A DNA stretch of 64,000 nucleotides from Buxus sempervirens. Its lineage: Eukaryota > Streptophyta > Magnoliopsida > Buxales > Buxaceae. Each line of letters starts with the position of its first letter. Position 1 is the first letter of the stretch. The stretch lies in contig OX387183.1 of assembly GCA_947561395.2 (NCBI GenBank), forward strand, positions 44,138,890 through 44,202,889, written 5' to 3'. The notes beneath the pieces were generated by a model. It did no database searches and was not told the DNA's origin. It worked only from the letters and a program-made list of their open reading frames with translations. The position numbers were made by a program, and so were the translations under genes. Below are positions 39,636 to 50,052 of the stretch, one piece after another.

Positions 39636-42377
39636 GTAGACACCCCAAAATTGCACGATTTTTGATAAATCTTGAAGGAGAGAAATATTTTATTGGAATT
39701 TCCAATTCTTTGCATTGGGTTTGAGATACTTAACCCATTTGAATCAAAAACGGAAAAGGAAAATGCCTGAATTCAATCTTTTGTGCAAAGTCAAGCTTTT
39801 TCCGGTTGAATTTTGTTGACTTTTGACCCCAGAAAATGAAATATTTTTTAAAGCCAGATTTCAAGATAATTTTTCCCGGTAATCAGGTTTTTAGCCATGT
39901 TATTGCATAAAAGAATTTTTTGTGATTTTAAATCTTGGCGAATACCTTGGTTTTAACATATTGAACCTTTTTTCCATACCTGAAAAATCGGAATTTTGCC
40001 TAGAACTGGAAAGTTGACTTTTTATTCACTTGGAATTTGGGTCTGGAACTATTTTTAATGGATTCAAATGGGGGGATGTTTGCTTATTTACATGTAATAT
40101 CTTAAGTGGACATTTACTTAAACGATATTACATGTAAATAAGTATTGCCTGTGTTAAAATTTGGAAAAAAAGGCTTTTTTCCCTGTATCCGGCAACTCAG
40201 GCCGGATACAAGTGCTTCTCTTTGTATCCGGTGGAAAGTGCCGGATACAAACGAACTTTAGTGTATCCGGCATTATATACCGGATACATTAAAGCTCTAG
40301 TGTATCCGGCCTGATATGCCGGATACATTAGTTTTGCTCAAAATTAGGGTTTTCCGAGAGAAATCACTTTTTACCATCATGTCCCTCAATAAATGAGAGG
40401 AAATCTCGGAAACAGCCTTAGGGTTAAGGTTGAGGGGTTCTAGACATTAAGTTGTGTCTACCAACAACCCTAGCCTTTGCCTATAAATAGGAGGCTACTC
40501 CTCAAGCAAAGGGCCAAGTTTTTGGAGATCGAAGAACTCCGAGTGAAGAAGGGAACCGCTGCTGGATTGCTTCCAGAACCCCAGGTAAGCCTCAACCCTC
40601 ATTTATTTTCTGTATTTAATTTATTAGATCTAGATCTCTTCTTCTACCATTCTATAGAATAAAGCCTCTTTTTGTGTGTGGAAATCCTTCCCCGGCTCAA
40701 AGTATCTCAAGACTCCCCCTAGCCGTAAAACGTGAAGGAGAGATCAAGGAGAAACGAGACTGGGGATTGACCCTAGTGCTAGAACCCATGTAGCATAAGG
40801 CTTTTGAATGATTGAAAACCGTTCCATAATCAAAGTACCCTTGATTATCTCAAAGAACCGTGTTTAACAGGGAGAGAGAACAGAGGGAAACGATAATGGA
40901 ACGGGACCCTAGGCTATTTTAGAACCTCATTTTGATGAAGATATATGCATGCTATGTTGTTCTATTGATCTTATATGGTTTCTCACATTTGCACATACAT
41001 AGCACCGTTTTGACGGGATAGGCTCATATTTGGGGTTTATTACATTCATTGTGATAAATCTCAAATAAATGGCCTCAATCAAATTCTGGAATGTTTTAAA
41101 TGTTTTTCAAAAGTTTTAGATTCATCTCACACGAATCTCACAAACTTGATCACAGTTTTGAGTCGGTTTTACTCAAAAGTGGCCTAACTGGACAGCACCT
41201 GTACCCTGACTTCGGACGCTCATAACTTCATCATCCGGATGAATTTTGGAGTGATTCCAGAACCATGGGAAAGGTGAGGCTGTCTAGTTTATGTTCACCA
41301 AATTGCATAAATTTCCCTCGAACGGATTTTTGACACCTCTCTGTCGAAGTTAAGTGGACAGTTCAGGTTCAAATACAGAACTTGTCACTTCGATGGACCG
41401 CCATGTGTTCGTTTTAAATCCGATTCAAGTGATTTTTGTTTCTGAGTACTCCTTTATGAGTATATTTTCAAATCCAGTTGGTTTCATAATTGTTGGATTC
41501 CATTTGAATTATTGGTAGCCGATTTACGCAGAACTGTTCATTTGTACTTTTCTGGGTAAATCTGTGATCTTCGGGGCCTGTTCGGGAGACCACCCAAGGC
41601 ACATCCGAAGGGATTTTTATATGAGGCTAGTTTCTTTTGAAATATGGCCATACAAAATTCAATCACACCAAATTTCGTGGATTTTTATGCAGTGGATTTT
41701 TCTATGCAATTTCCCAAAGTTGCCCACTTATCAATTTTAAAAATCCCCAGCAGCAACTTCAAAGGAGCATAACTCCTAGGATTTTCATCGGAATGAAGTG
41801 AAATTTTGCATGAGATTCTCATTTACCCTAATCTTTCAAATGAATTTGGTTTGGTTCAATTTAGAATTGGATTTAAATGATTTCAAGGCAAATGGCATAC
41901 TTTTTACCGAATTTTCCGGATTTGATTTAACTTGGTTTTTGAGCAACTTGTGCTTTGATTTCCATCTTTTGAGATATTCCAGAAATGATATTGACATAAG
42001 AGAGGATCTAAAATCCATTTAGATCTTCATGTGAAAATATCATACATTGTTCCTTTTTCAAGGTTTTCTATGATTTTGGCAAGCTTTCTTATTTTTGCAT
42101 GAACATACACTTGGCTACCACTTCGTGTGGATGAATGGAGGTGCCTAACACCTTCCCCCATTCATAATCTAATCCCCTTACCCATCTCTGGATTTTATTT
42201 TCAAGTAGGGTTATTTTTATCCTAGAATGTTTCTTTTGTCTCTTTTTGCTTATTTTTGAACTCTTTGGTGTCCATTCTCACCCCGAAATCATGAATGGTG
42301 GCGACTCTCCCATTTTTGCGTTGAGCCCGTGTGTTGACGGAGGGATGATCATTCCGGTGATTTTCCCATGTCTCACA
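39636..42377 (+). repeat. 3' LTR of element B
   Basis: 2742 bp. It matches the 5' LTR with dozens of substitutions and small indels. Hairpins at 40186-40330 are better paired than in the 5' copy. TATA at 40482-40489. Confidence 0.94.
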
Positions 42378-42382
42378 GGGAC

Positions 42383-42685
42383 CCACACCACTCAGGTGAT
42401 CCCGCCGAGACCTAAATAAAATGGCATGCTGGATTAGGAACTGGGTGAGAACCAAAATGGACAGCTGACTCAAACCTAGGAAGCTCTTTGGGACCTGTCA
42501 ACCGACAGGGTGGATCGGGGTGTCTACGGACTTCCCCGAACCACAAATGAGACCTTAGAATCTCACGCCGCAGACCAACCAATTAGACTAACTTAGGCAC
42601 CCAGGTGTCCGCCTGCACCCCATCAGGCGGTGGCGACTCCGATTTCCCGTTTTCTACCAGTGCGACCGTTTTTCAGGCGCGCACA
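42383..42685 (+). repeat. 3' LTR of element A, final segment
   Basis: It continues the LTR after element B and ends GCGCACA at 42685. It matches 347-649 with transitions and one 4-bp indel. The following TCAGG (42686-42690) should be the target duplicate. Confidence 0.9.
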
Positions 42686-43248
42686 TCAGGTATTGGATAA
42701 TATACTTAGAGTTCATCCCATAATCTTTTAAGTTTTCCATAATAGATACTCACCTGATCTTGTTCCTAGAGATGTCCTACTAATGCCTTCTTCAATTGGA
42801 AGATTCTTGGACCATTTTGCTAGGTAAATCTATTTTTGAGTTTGGTCCATAGCTCAGCTGCATCATCAACAAGTGCTACACTTGATGTCAAGGTGTCACT
42901 GATTGAGTTCTGCAGCCAAGACACCACCATGTCATTACAACGTTCCCAAGCTCCAAGAAGTGGATCTCCAAAATTTGTGGGTTGGGGAATATCTCCATTG
43001 ATGAATCCCAGTTTGTTCTTGACTCTAAAAGCATGTTTCATAACTCTGGACCAGGTTCTATAGTTGTCAATGGTGAGGAGGTTTGAACCCAAGGCAATTG
43101 AGGGGTTGTCTCCATTGTCCAACTGGTAAGGATTGGTTGGATCATTAAAATTCAGAAATCAAGGGGGATCAAAATTGATGGAAGAAGAAGAAGGCCTGAT
43201 GTTTGCTGTTTTAGTAGAAGGCCTGATGTTTGCTCTTTCAGTCTCCAT
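42686..43248 (-). pseudogene. Copia-type gag remnant
   Basis: Reading from an ATG at 43248 the frame shows NPYQLDNGDNPSIAL, LTIDNYRTWSRVMKHA, KNKLGFINGDIPQP and, further on, IYYGKLKRLWDEL. This order is typical of the N-terminus of plant Ty1/copia gag. At least four in-frame stops interrupt it (one before 43150 and three below 42823). It is cut off at 42686 by element A. The rest of this copia element should lie left of the window. Confidence 0.85.
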
Positions 43249-43264
43249 GGTGTTTTGTTTTCAT

Positions 43265-43276
43265 TGCTCTGATACC
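43265..43276 (-). other. Copia primer binding site
   Basis: Minus strand GGTATCAGAGCA, the classic complement of the plant initiator methionine tRNA 3' end, lies 17 bp upstream of the copia gag ATG and 1 nt from the LTR end. Confidence 0.8.
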
Positions 43277-43277
43277 C

Positions 43278-43530
43278 TGTTAGTAAATGGAGAATTCAAA
43301 GTTGAGAAGAAAAGATTTTTCCATCCAATTCTAAAGAAAGAGAGGTTTATATACGTTATGGTCTTCCATCTAACTAAATAAGTCCAAATCTGCACTATAA
43401 CAAACTAACAGACTAACTATAACAACAGAACTAATCAACAACCTTCAACTAATTGAAAAGACAGCTACCTAACTATCTAAAATGACTACTAATTGAATTA
43501 CAAGAATCCCCTGTTACTTTTGATCTGTTG
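43278..43530 (-). repeat. Copia 5' LTR (outer boundary approximate)
   Basis: On the plus strand it starts TGTTAGTAAATGG next to the primer site. The far end is placed near GTTGCATCA at about 43525-43533 by size expectation only; no second LTR is in the window to define it. Confidence 0.45.
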
Positions 43531-44446
43531 CATCATTTTTTTTGCTGCAATACCATAGCCCAAATTAAACCAGGGAGTAAGAGGCCAAAACTGAGGAAGC
43601 TTTACTCAATCTCTTTAACAATGTGACCAAAGTCATAAACTTGAATTTTATTGAACCTATTTGGCATGTGTTTTGGTCTACATCAGAACTGCACTTTATA
43701 TTTACTCAAATCTCTTCAACAATGTCACCCAAGTAAGCACAGGGGTTGTTGAAACCTTCTCTTTCTTTCCCTATCTTTCTAAGGCAGATATATTTTTTCG
43801 AATTATCTTCTCTCTCTTATTCTTTCTCTTTGATCTTTTAGTCGGGGAAGACTTTGGTACAATTGCATTGAAGTGAAAAGAAGAAATTTGGATCTCTTTG
43901 CATATACTGTCATGGGTACACTTTGTTGCTTTTCTTGTTAACAAACAAGTGCTAATTATTACTCCCAAAAAAATTAGGAGTTGTAGATATCCATCCATGT
44001 AATCTAGGTCGTATATATGTTTTACCTTAATTCTTAAGAGTCTTCTTGGAAATTTTAGCCTTGATAAAAGAATGTTTTACTTGTTGTAGTGGTGCAGTAA
44101 AAAACCTCTTGTCCCTCGGTTGTTGCAATGAAGTATTCATGGCGCCATGTTGTCAACTGAAGCACATGCATCTGGATCACTCTATTTCAGGGCTATCAAG
44201 AAATGACAAAAAATGGTAGATTCTATTTCACTTGGGTTAATCCTATTATTTCGTTGTGTAAATCCTATTGTTTCGTGGAGTTACCATGACACTTTTGTCT
44301 TGTCCCATTGATCAGAATGGCATTATGTACAAAGCATTGAATCACCTGCCAAACAAAAAAAGAGGGTTGCTTATGTTGTTGGTAGGAGTTGGTGTACATA
44401 AAATTCATTTTACAAGTTAGTGAACTGACGTGTTAATACTTCACAG
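43531..44446. other. AT-rich sequence, nothing recognised
   Basis: No repeat, RNA gene or convincing coding exon is recognised. Short open stretches (for example around 44150-44210) lack conserved motifs. Confidence 0.4.
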
Positions 44447-44946
44447 CTTGTAGTAATTTGGTAGCATTGGAGCTTTTGCAGGGTCAAACAGCATGGGCTA
44501 TATGCTACCTAGTTTTTGCCTCTGTTTCTAGGTAAGATATGGTGTCCTTTTACTTGTAATCTTATTATTTATTAGACAAGAGTACGAGATCAACGAATAA
44601 AAGTTCAAAGAAGGACAATGCAAACAATTTGCCAACTTCTGATTTTCATTCATGTTTTTAATTTATTAGGTGAGTGAGAATGGGTTTGCAACTTCAGTAA
44701 TGCGGCTCAAAATAAGGTCCATCCTTGGTCCAAGCATGGCCATAAACAGATTTTTGCATTGCATATAAAGTGCTAACTTATTTATTTAATTTAGTTTTCT
44801 TTTATAAAATATTTGGTTAAAATGAAACCTTTATTTATTTTCCCAGTAATCCCATCGTTGTTAAAGAAGGTGAAGGGGCAGGGGAGGGTTTGCATATGCT
44901 CTTAAGGAGTGATAAACTGCAAGTACCGGTCATGATTGTAAAATAG
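44447..44946 (+). other. Possible two-exon gene end (unidentified)
   Basis: An acceptor-like TTCACAG precedes 44447. Bases 44447-44531 are open in one frame (VALELLQGQTAWAICYLVF). A GTAAGA donor at 44532 and a TTTTCCCAG acceptor ending at 44846 would leave a 315-bp intron. The next stretch, 44847-44943, joins in phase and reads NPIVVKEGEGAGEGLHMLLR to a TAG at 44944-44946. Splice signals and phase agree, but I do not recognise the protein and see no 5' exons, so it may be a fragment or chance. Confidence 0.3.
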
Positions 44947-45471
44947 GCTGTTGCTTGTGGTTTGACATGATCTGGTTACAAAGAAAAACCAATAATCATA
45001 TTAGGTTGTTGGTTTTGGTCTCGCATGATTGCAAAATAGGCCATCTATAAAATATTTGTAAGCTAATAAGATTTGGGGCGGGTGAAGAGGCAGGGATGGC
45101 ATTGATGGGATGGGTTCAGCGGGTAGGAGGTGCGGGGGGCAGCAGGTAGGTGGGGGGCAGGTACAAGAACCTAGCGGGAGTGAGGAGGGGTAAGCTTCAA
45201 TAAAATTTTTTTTTGGGGGAATTTACAACTACAACCCCTGAGGTTTGGGAAAGTGGCACGGACACTCCCTGTGGTTTGAAACCAATCACTTACTATCCCT
45301 AAAGTCTTAGAAACCATCACCGACCACCCCTACTGTTAGATCAAACCCCAACACCATTAATCTACTTTTGTAAGTGCCTGAAGTACCCCTCCTTGCCTTC
45401 TTTGTTCTTCCCCAAGGTAAAGAGCTTTCACCCAAAAAAAAACCTTGATCCTCCTTCTTCCAAACCCCTTG
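44947..45471. other. Intergenic, with G-rich tract and a possible dispersed repeat
   Basis: 45073-45195 is G-rich on the plus strand with many GGG/GGGG runs. 45215-45400 has the look of a dispersed plant repeat (CCCCTGAGGTTTGGG and CTCCCTGTGGTTTGAAAC in series), but no ends or target duplicates are seen. Confidence 0.35.
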
Positions 45472-45660
45472 TCATAAATAAGGTTCTATGCTATTGTTAG
45501 AGGCATTCTGAGAACTAAATTCAGACCTTGATCTCCTCACTTCACGCTCAATTGACATTGAAGTGAAGGACTGAACCAGGATAGACTTTGTAGTCTTTCG
45601 TTTGTCCTTCTTCTCTCTATTGGAGAACAAGAAACGCTTCATTGCGAAAAAATTTCTCAC
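45472..45660 (-). pseudogene. Fragment resembling the N-terminus of a receptor-like cytoplasmic kinase (RLCK VII/PCRK-like)
   Basis: A 62-codon ORF containing MKRFLFSNREKKDKRKTTKS, SMSIEREVRRSRSEFSSQNA and SNNSIE. This resembles the variable N-terminus of PCRK-type kinases (short MKCF-like start, Lys-rich KTTKS, RRSGSEFNSQNVS-like segment). No kinase domain follows on either side within the 4 kb of non-retroelement DNA. It is probably a truncated gene copy, perhaps moved by a transposon; a CACTA end lies 456 bp away. Identification is from memory of the family pattern. Confidence 0.45.
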
Positions 45661-46115
45661 TGCATATTAGAGATAGTTTCTGCAATTCAAAACTTTAAAA
45701 ACCTTAATTGCTCTCTTCAAACACCCAAGAAAGAAAAATGAACTGCATAATCCAAAAAAAATGTGGTAAACAACAACTCGGATTTACAGTCAACATCATT
45801 CTATTCCTTTCTTTTTGTCATCTAGACAGATTTGAGAAGAAAACTGGTGAATTCTGAATAGAAACTCTTCTTGCTTCATTTTAGCAAAAACCAAAAAGAT
45901 TAATCAGAAGCAAGGTTTTCATCATTTGTTACACCCTGCAATACCCTTTTCAGAAATGTGGATTCTTTGAGAGAACATTCACCAGAAACCTTATAAAAAG
46001 GAAAAAAATTATAAACAACATCGCAATTGAAATGGAACAAGCATCCCTTATTAATTTTTAGGGAAAATAATTATTTTAACTAGAAATTAAATATAAAAAA
46101 ATTCACCCTAAGATG
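45661..46115. other. Intergenic AT-rich sequence
   Basis: No feature recognised between the kinase-like fragment and the CACTA end. Confidence 0.4.
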
Positions 46116-46391
46116 CACTACAAAACAGGACACTTTTACTCTACTGCCGGTAAAAACACATTTACCGCCGGTAAAAACATTTCCGGTGATAACCCCTCTT
46201 GTCATAAAAGATGTTGTCCTTAAAGGTTATAGCGGCGGTAAAAAAGCTACTGCCGCTATTACTTGCTCATTACCGGCGGTAACTTACCACCTCTATTGCT
46301 TGCTTATTTTTAGCGGCGGGAATTACCGCTGCTAAAAATAACACTTAAAAAATAAAAAAAAAATTTGCTGCCGTCCTTCGGTAGCATACAT

Positions 46392-46483
<92 letters not shown>

Positions 46484-46979
46484 AGAGGGAGAGAGAGAGA
46501 GAGAGAAAGAGTGATGGAGAGAGAGAGAAAGAAAAAGAGATGGAGAGAGAGAGAGAGAAAGGAAGAGAGATACAGAGAGAGAGAGAGAGATATAGAGAGA
46601 GAGAGAGAAAGAGAGATAGAGAGTGAGACATACCTTTAGTTGAAGAGAAGAAGAGACTCGGGTGGTATTTGTAGAGTCGACTTTTACCGGCGATACGTAC
46701 GTTACCACCCCTAAAAGTTGACTTTTACTGCGCCTACACGCCGAACTAAAATTCAAAAATCACGCTTTTATTTTTAGCAGCAGTAATTTACCGCCCCTAA
46801 AAGTCGAAATAAATTTGAAAATCTCGCTTTACTTTTAGTGGTGGTAACCTACTGCCCCTAAAAGCCTAGTCAAAATTCAATCCACTAGGAACGCAGGGAA
46901 AATTCCTGCTTTCATTTCAAAGAAAGGCCTTTTACGTGTTTCATTTCAACGAACAAGGCCTTTTAGCGGCGGTAAATTT
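46116..46979 (+). mobile_element. CACTA (En/Spm-like) transposon end, truncated by element C
   Basis: It begins CACTACAAAA and is followed by many copies, in both orientations, of subterminal motifs such as TACCGCCGGTAAAA and TAGCGGCGGTAA, typical of CACTA ends. It carries a GA microsatellite. No transposase is visible. It is interrupted at 46980 by element C; the other end should lie beyond the window. Confidence 0.65.
46394..46630 (+). repeat. (GA)n microsatellite
   Basis: A near-pure GA run to about 46480, then imperfect with AGGA, GATG and GATA interruptions. The Ser/Leu ORFs read from it are artefacts. Confidence 0.95.
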
Positions 46980-47489
46980 TGTAAGCACCTCATTTTTGCA
47001 CCCCCAAAAGTGCCGGAAATGCAAACCCTAGTTGAAAAGTCAAACCCGAGGGGCAAAAATTGACTTTTTGATCAAGTGATAATTGGCCACCTTGCTTTAT
47101 CTCAATGTGTAAAGAATCCCGACACGGTTCCAACGCAACTGAGTTTGCTGGAATCGAAGTCCAGATGAAGGATTTACAGGCCGGTCAAACTTGAGGGGGA
47201 GCAAAAATTGACTTTCTGCTAAACCCTGAATCACCTGCTTAATCCTATCCCAATGGATAGAGGGCAGTAGTGCCAGAAACTGCACATGTGGCAAAAGAAC
47301 TGCACACGTGGCAGGAAACGCAGATAAATATCTCAGGGTGTAATCCATAAATATCTAAAATCTGTAAAATATCTCAGGGATTAATCTCAAATTGCGCAGG
47401 GGGCAATCTTAGGTGTCAAATCGGTCAAATCCGGGGGCAATCTGTAAATATAAAAAATTCGCCTTTTTGATCCGACGAAATATGCCGGA

Positions 47490-47692
47490 TATGCACAAAT
47501 TTGTTCATATCCGACATCATATGCCGGATATAGAAAATCTCCGCCGAAATCTTGTCGGATTTTCCGATAGATTTTCTAGCAACATTAAATTTTCGTAATC
47601 ATGCTGTTTGTATCCGACCTTTTATGTCGGATACAAAAGTAACTTAGTGTATCCGACCCTAGTGTATCTGACCAGATAGGTCAGATACATTT
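47490..47692 (+). other. 10-7-10 hairpins upstream of the C TATA box
   Basis: Perfect units: TGTATCCGAC/GTCGGATACA with loop CTTTTAT (about 47609-47635) and TGTATCTGAC/GTCAGATACA with loop CAGATAG (about 47664-47690). Less perfect units lie at 47470-47530. The second perfect unit ends about 10 bp before the TATA box. Both arms differ between units in a compensating way. Confidence 0.85.
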
Positions 47693-47699
47693 TGTTGCC

Positions 47700-47707
47700 T
47701 ATAAAAG
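47700..47707 (+). promoter_or_regulatory. TATA box of C LTR
   Basis: TATAAAAG in a GCCTATAAAAGGCC context. The homologous solo LTR has TATAAAAA at 54475-54482. Confidence 0.7.
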
Positions 47708-48882
47708 GCCAGCAGCTCCCCCATTTCTGAGGTTGGCTCCTTTTTGCTCATTTCCACCCCTTCTCCCCCATACCACCTGGTACGAAACCCTCCCTTCTTG
47801 CCCCTCCTTGCCTATTGAACCTCAAAAACCTTATTGTGTGACCATCCTACCCCTTTCTACTCTCTTCTCCTCACTTGATCCTTGAAGGATAGCAAGAGTT
47901 GGTGTTCTTGGTGCCAAGAGGAGGAGCTCCAGCCACTTCCTTTGCCTCAAGGAGGTTCAATCACACCTCTCCAAGGTTGGTAAGCCCTAAGGTAATGATC
48001 TCCATGGTGTTTTATCCAACATAAATGAGAATGGGCATCTTTTGAATATGTCATAGCTTCTTCCATTTTGGCATGTTTTTCTCTTCCTTCCAAGCATATT
48101 ATTACCTATTTTCTTCACTTTTCACACTCACTTTGGAATGAGGAAACCACATGGTAAGGGGGAAGCATGCATATGATTTCATGAGAGGAGGACGTTCCGT
48201 TTATGCACTACTTTAAGGGTCCTTCTAGGGTCACCTTGTTGTTGATTGTGTCATTCGAATAGGGGGAGGGTGTTCCCCCTTTTGTTTGCCCATCTATTGT
48301 ACCCCCTCTTAACCTCCCCCTCTTTCCCTTCTTTAAATATATTTGTTCAAATGCTTGCGTGTTTGTTTGAGCATGAGAGTAATGATAGGGTTGTGTTGTT
48401 GGCTTGTTTAGGTTAGACCATTTGTGCATGTTTGCTTTTCTTTAAGATGCATGCTCCCTAAGGTCTTCTTGTTGATGCTTTCTAGCTACTATTATAGGCA
48501 ATAAACATGTTATTTCTTCTTTCTTATATGTATGGTTACACATGCCTTAAATATGACCTCATGCATGCACTTCCTCATTAGAATCATGCCAAGTCATCCC
48601 TTTGCTTGCTTTTCACTTGATCTCCACATACATGAGCACACACATGCATTCCACTTTTCAGGCACATAATATGTAAAAATGCATCCATATGCATCATGGT
48701 TCAAAATCATGTAGATAAGGTTCGGCTCATTGCTTGTCCTTATCTTGTTTGTTTGCTCTTATGTGGAAGATGATGAACCGAAAGAGGGACACCTAGGTCC
48801 CTGTCCCACTGCTGGAACACCCTATGGAGCCCAGGAATCTGAACCCACTTCAAAAAACCATGAAAAGGCCATTTCCAAGCTG

Positions 48883-48988
48883 ATCCGACAACGCAGGTCG
48901 GATCAGCAGAGTAGTTTGTGTAGCCAACCAAGGTTGTCGGCTACACTAGCTTCTGTGTGTAGCCGACAACCAAGGTCGGCCACACTGT
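48883..48988 (+). other. Second hairpin cluster in C LTR (TGATCC/TGTAGCC type)
   Basis: TGATCCGAC/GTCGGATCA with loop AACGCAG; TGTAGCCAAC/GTCGGCTACA with loop CAAGGTT (one mismatch); TGTAGCCGAC/GTCGGCCACA with loop AACCAAG (one mismatch). All loops are 7 nt. The homologous cluster is at 55670-55783. Confidence 0.8.
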
Positions 48989-50015
48989 TAAAATTCCTTT
49001 TTTCTCATTTCTTTGTTTTGTGCAATATTTCTTGCTCTCTTAATTTAATCGAATGAACCAACAAGGTTTCCGGGTCAACCGGAAACCCAAAATGGGACTT
49101 GGACCCTCTGGTCCAACAAGACACACTTGTGGGCCTTCCAACGAGGCCCACCAAGCTCGACATTCATGCTTAAACTTAAATAAGATAATAAGATGATTGA
49201 GTGGGCCGGACCATCTGAAGCCCACCAAAGCCCAATTCAGGACATGCATGCTTAGAATAAGTTGTGGTTTGGCCATGACCGCAGGCTAGGGCCCGTCAAG
49301 CCCATCAACCGAACAAGAAGGGGTCAAAACCCTAATTCCTAGGCTAAGGGCCCCAAGCCCAAGGCCTAGCCCATTTTGGCACAAGTTAAACAAGATAATT
49401 CAAAATCACTTGGCAGCCCTCGCGAGGCTCGCCTAAGGGCCCACCAATCAATCTAGGCCCGCCTTTGCATGAAAATCAACTTAATAATCAAACTTAAACT
49501 TCAAATAAAATCAATTCATTGAACCGAAGCCCAAAGGGCCTCTTAGGCTTAGACTGAGGCCCAACAAGAGGCGTGGGGGTTGGACTTAGCCCACCAAGGA
49601 ATCCGCGGGCCTTCCAACGGGGCCTGCCCAACCTGACTCATCTCACTTTAAGCTAAAAAGATAAAATCAAGTAAAGGGACCCACACCACTCAGGTGGTCC
49701 CGCCAGACTTAGTCAAACTGTGCATGTTGGAATAGGAATCGGGTGAGTAGACAGACTAAAGGTTGACTCAAACCAGGAAACCATGGGACCCGTCATTCGA
49801 CGGGGCGGACCAGGGTGTCTATGGACTTCCCCGGACCGTAACCGAGACCTTGCTTAGAATCTGAAGCTGCAGACCAACCTAATAGACAAAACTAGGCACC
49901 CAAGTGTCTGCCTGCACCCCATCAGGCAGTTGCGACTCCAACTTTCCCATTTTTCCCATCAGGAGCGACGCATGAATCCGTGGGCCCCGCCGTGCGATCT
50001 CCCACACGCACAGCC

Positions 50016-50034
50016 TGGTGACACCACTGGGGAC
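50016..50034 (+). other. Primer binding site of element C
   Basis: TGGTGACACCACTGGGGAC, 3 nt after the LTR end; differs from A's site at 3 of 19 positions. Confidence 0.75.
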
Positions 50035-50052
50035 TTCTCAGCCCAATAGAAT

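Larger units (their letters stand above)
28282..42377 (+). mobile_element. Element B: gag-only LTR retrotransposon related to T
   Basis: A complete 14.1-kb element with LTRs 28282-31033 and 39636-42377, a primer site, a long structured leader, one intact gag ORF, a 2.9-kb 3' region and a polypurine tract. The target duplicate GGGAC is at 28277-28281 and 42378-42382. No protease, RT, RNase H or integrase is present. Terminal bases, primer site, leader hairpins, gag and 3' blocks match element T, so T-like elements are the likely source of enzymes. LTRs differ at dozens of sites and by small indels, so B is older than T. Confidence 0.95.
1..42685 (+). mobile_element. Element A: non-autonomous Ty3/gypsy (Tat-like) LTR retrotransposon, interrupted twice
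   Basis: The 5' LTR end (1-649) and the 3' LTR (24803-28281 plus 42383-42685) are near-identical where they overlap and enclose a primer site, a leader, a gag ORF, a second gag-like ORF, a repeat array and a polypurine tract. There is no protease, RT, RNase H or integrase between 650 and 24802 once the inserted element T (1100-16605) is removed, so A would need enzymes in trans. The LTR is about 3.78 kb after removing element B. LTR differences are mostly C/T or G/A changes plus a 4-bp indel. The right target-site copy should be TCAGG at 42686-42690; the left copy is outside the window. Lineage is inferred from gag similarity to element T. Confidence 0.88.
46980..50012 (+). repeat. 5' LTR of element C
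   Basis: 3033 bp, starts TGTAAGCACC and ends CGCACA. It shares U3 start and U5 with A's LTR but has TATCCGAC-type hairpins and a TATA box where A has CT-rich repeats. ACACGTGGC motifs lie at about 47283-47312. Confidence 0.9.

Noticed and set aside
42378-42685. A separate element starting after B
   Set aside because: Comparison with 347-649 shows it is simply the rest of A's 3' LTR.
46310-46756. Minus-strand ORFs of Ser-Leu repeats
   Set aside because: They are translations of the GA microsatellite.
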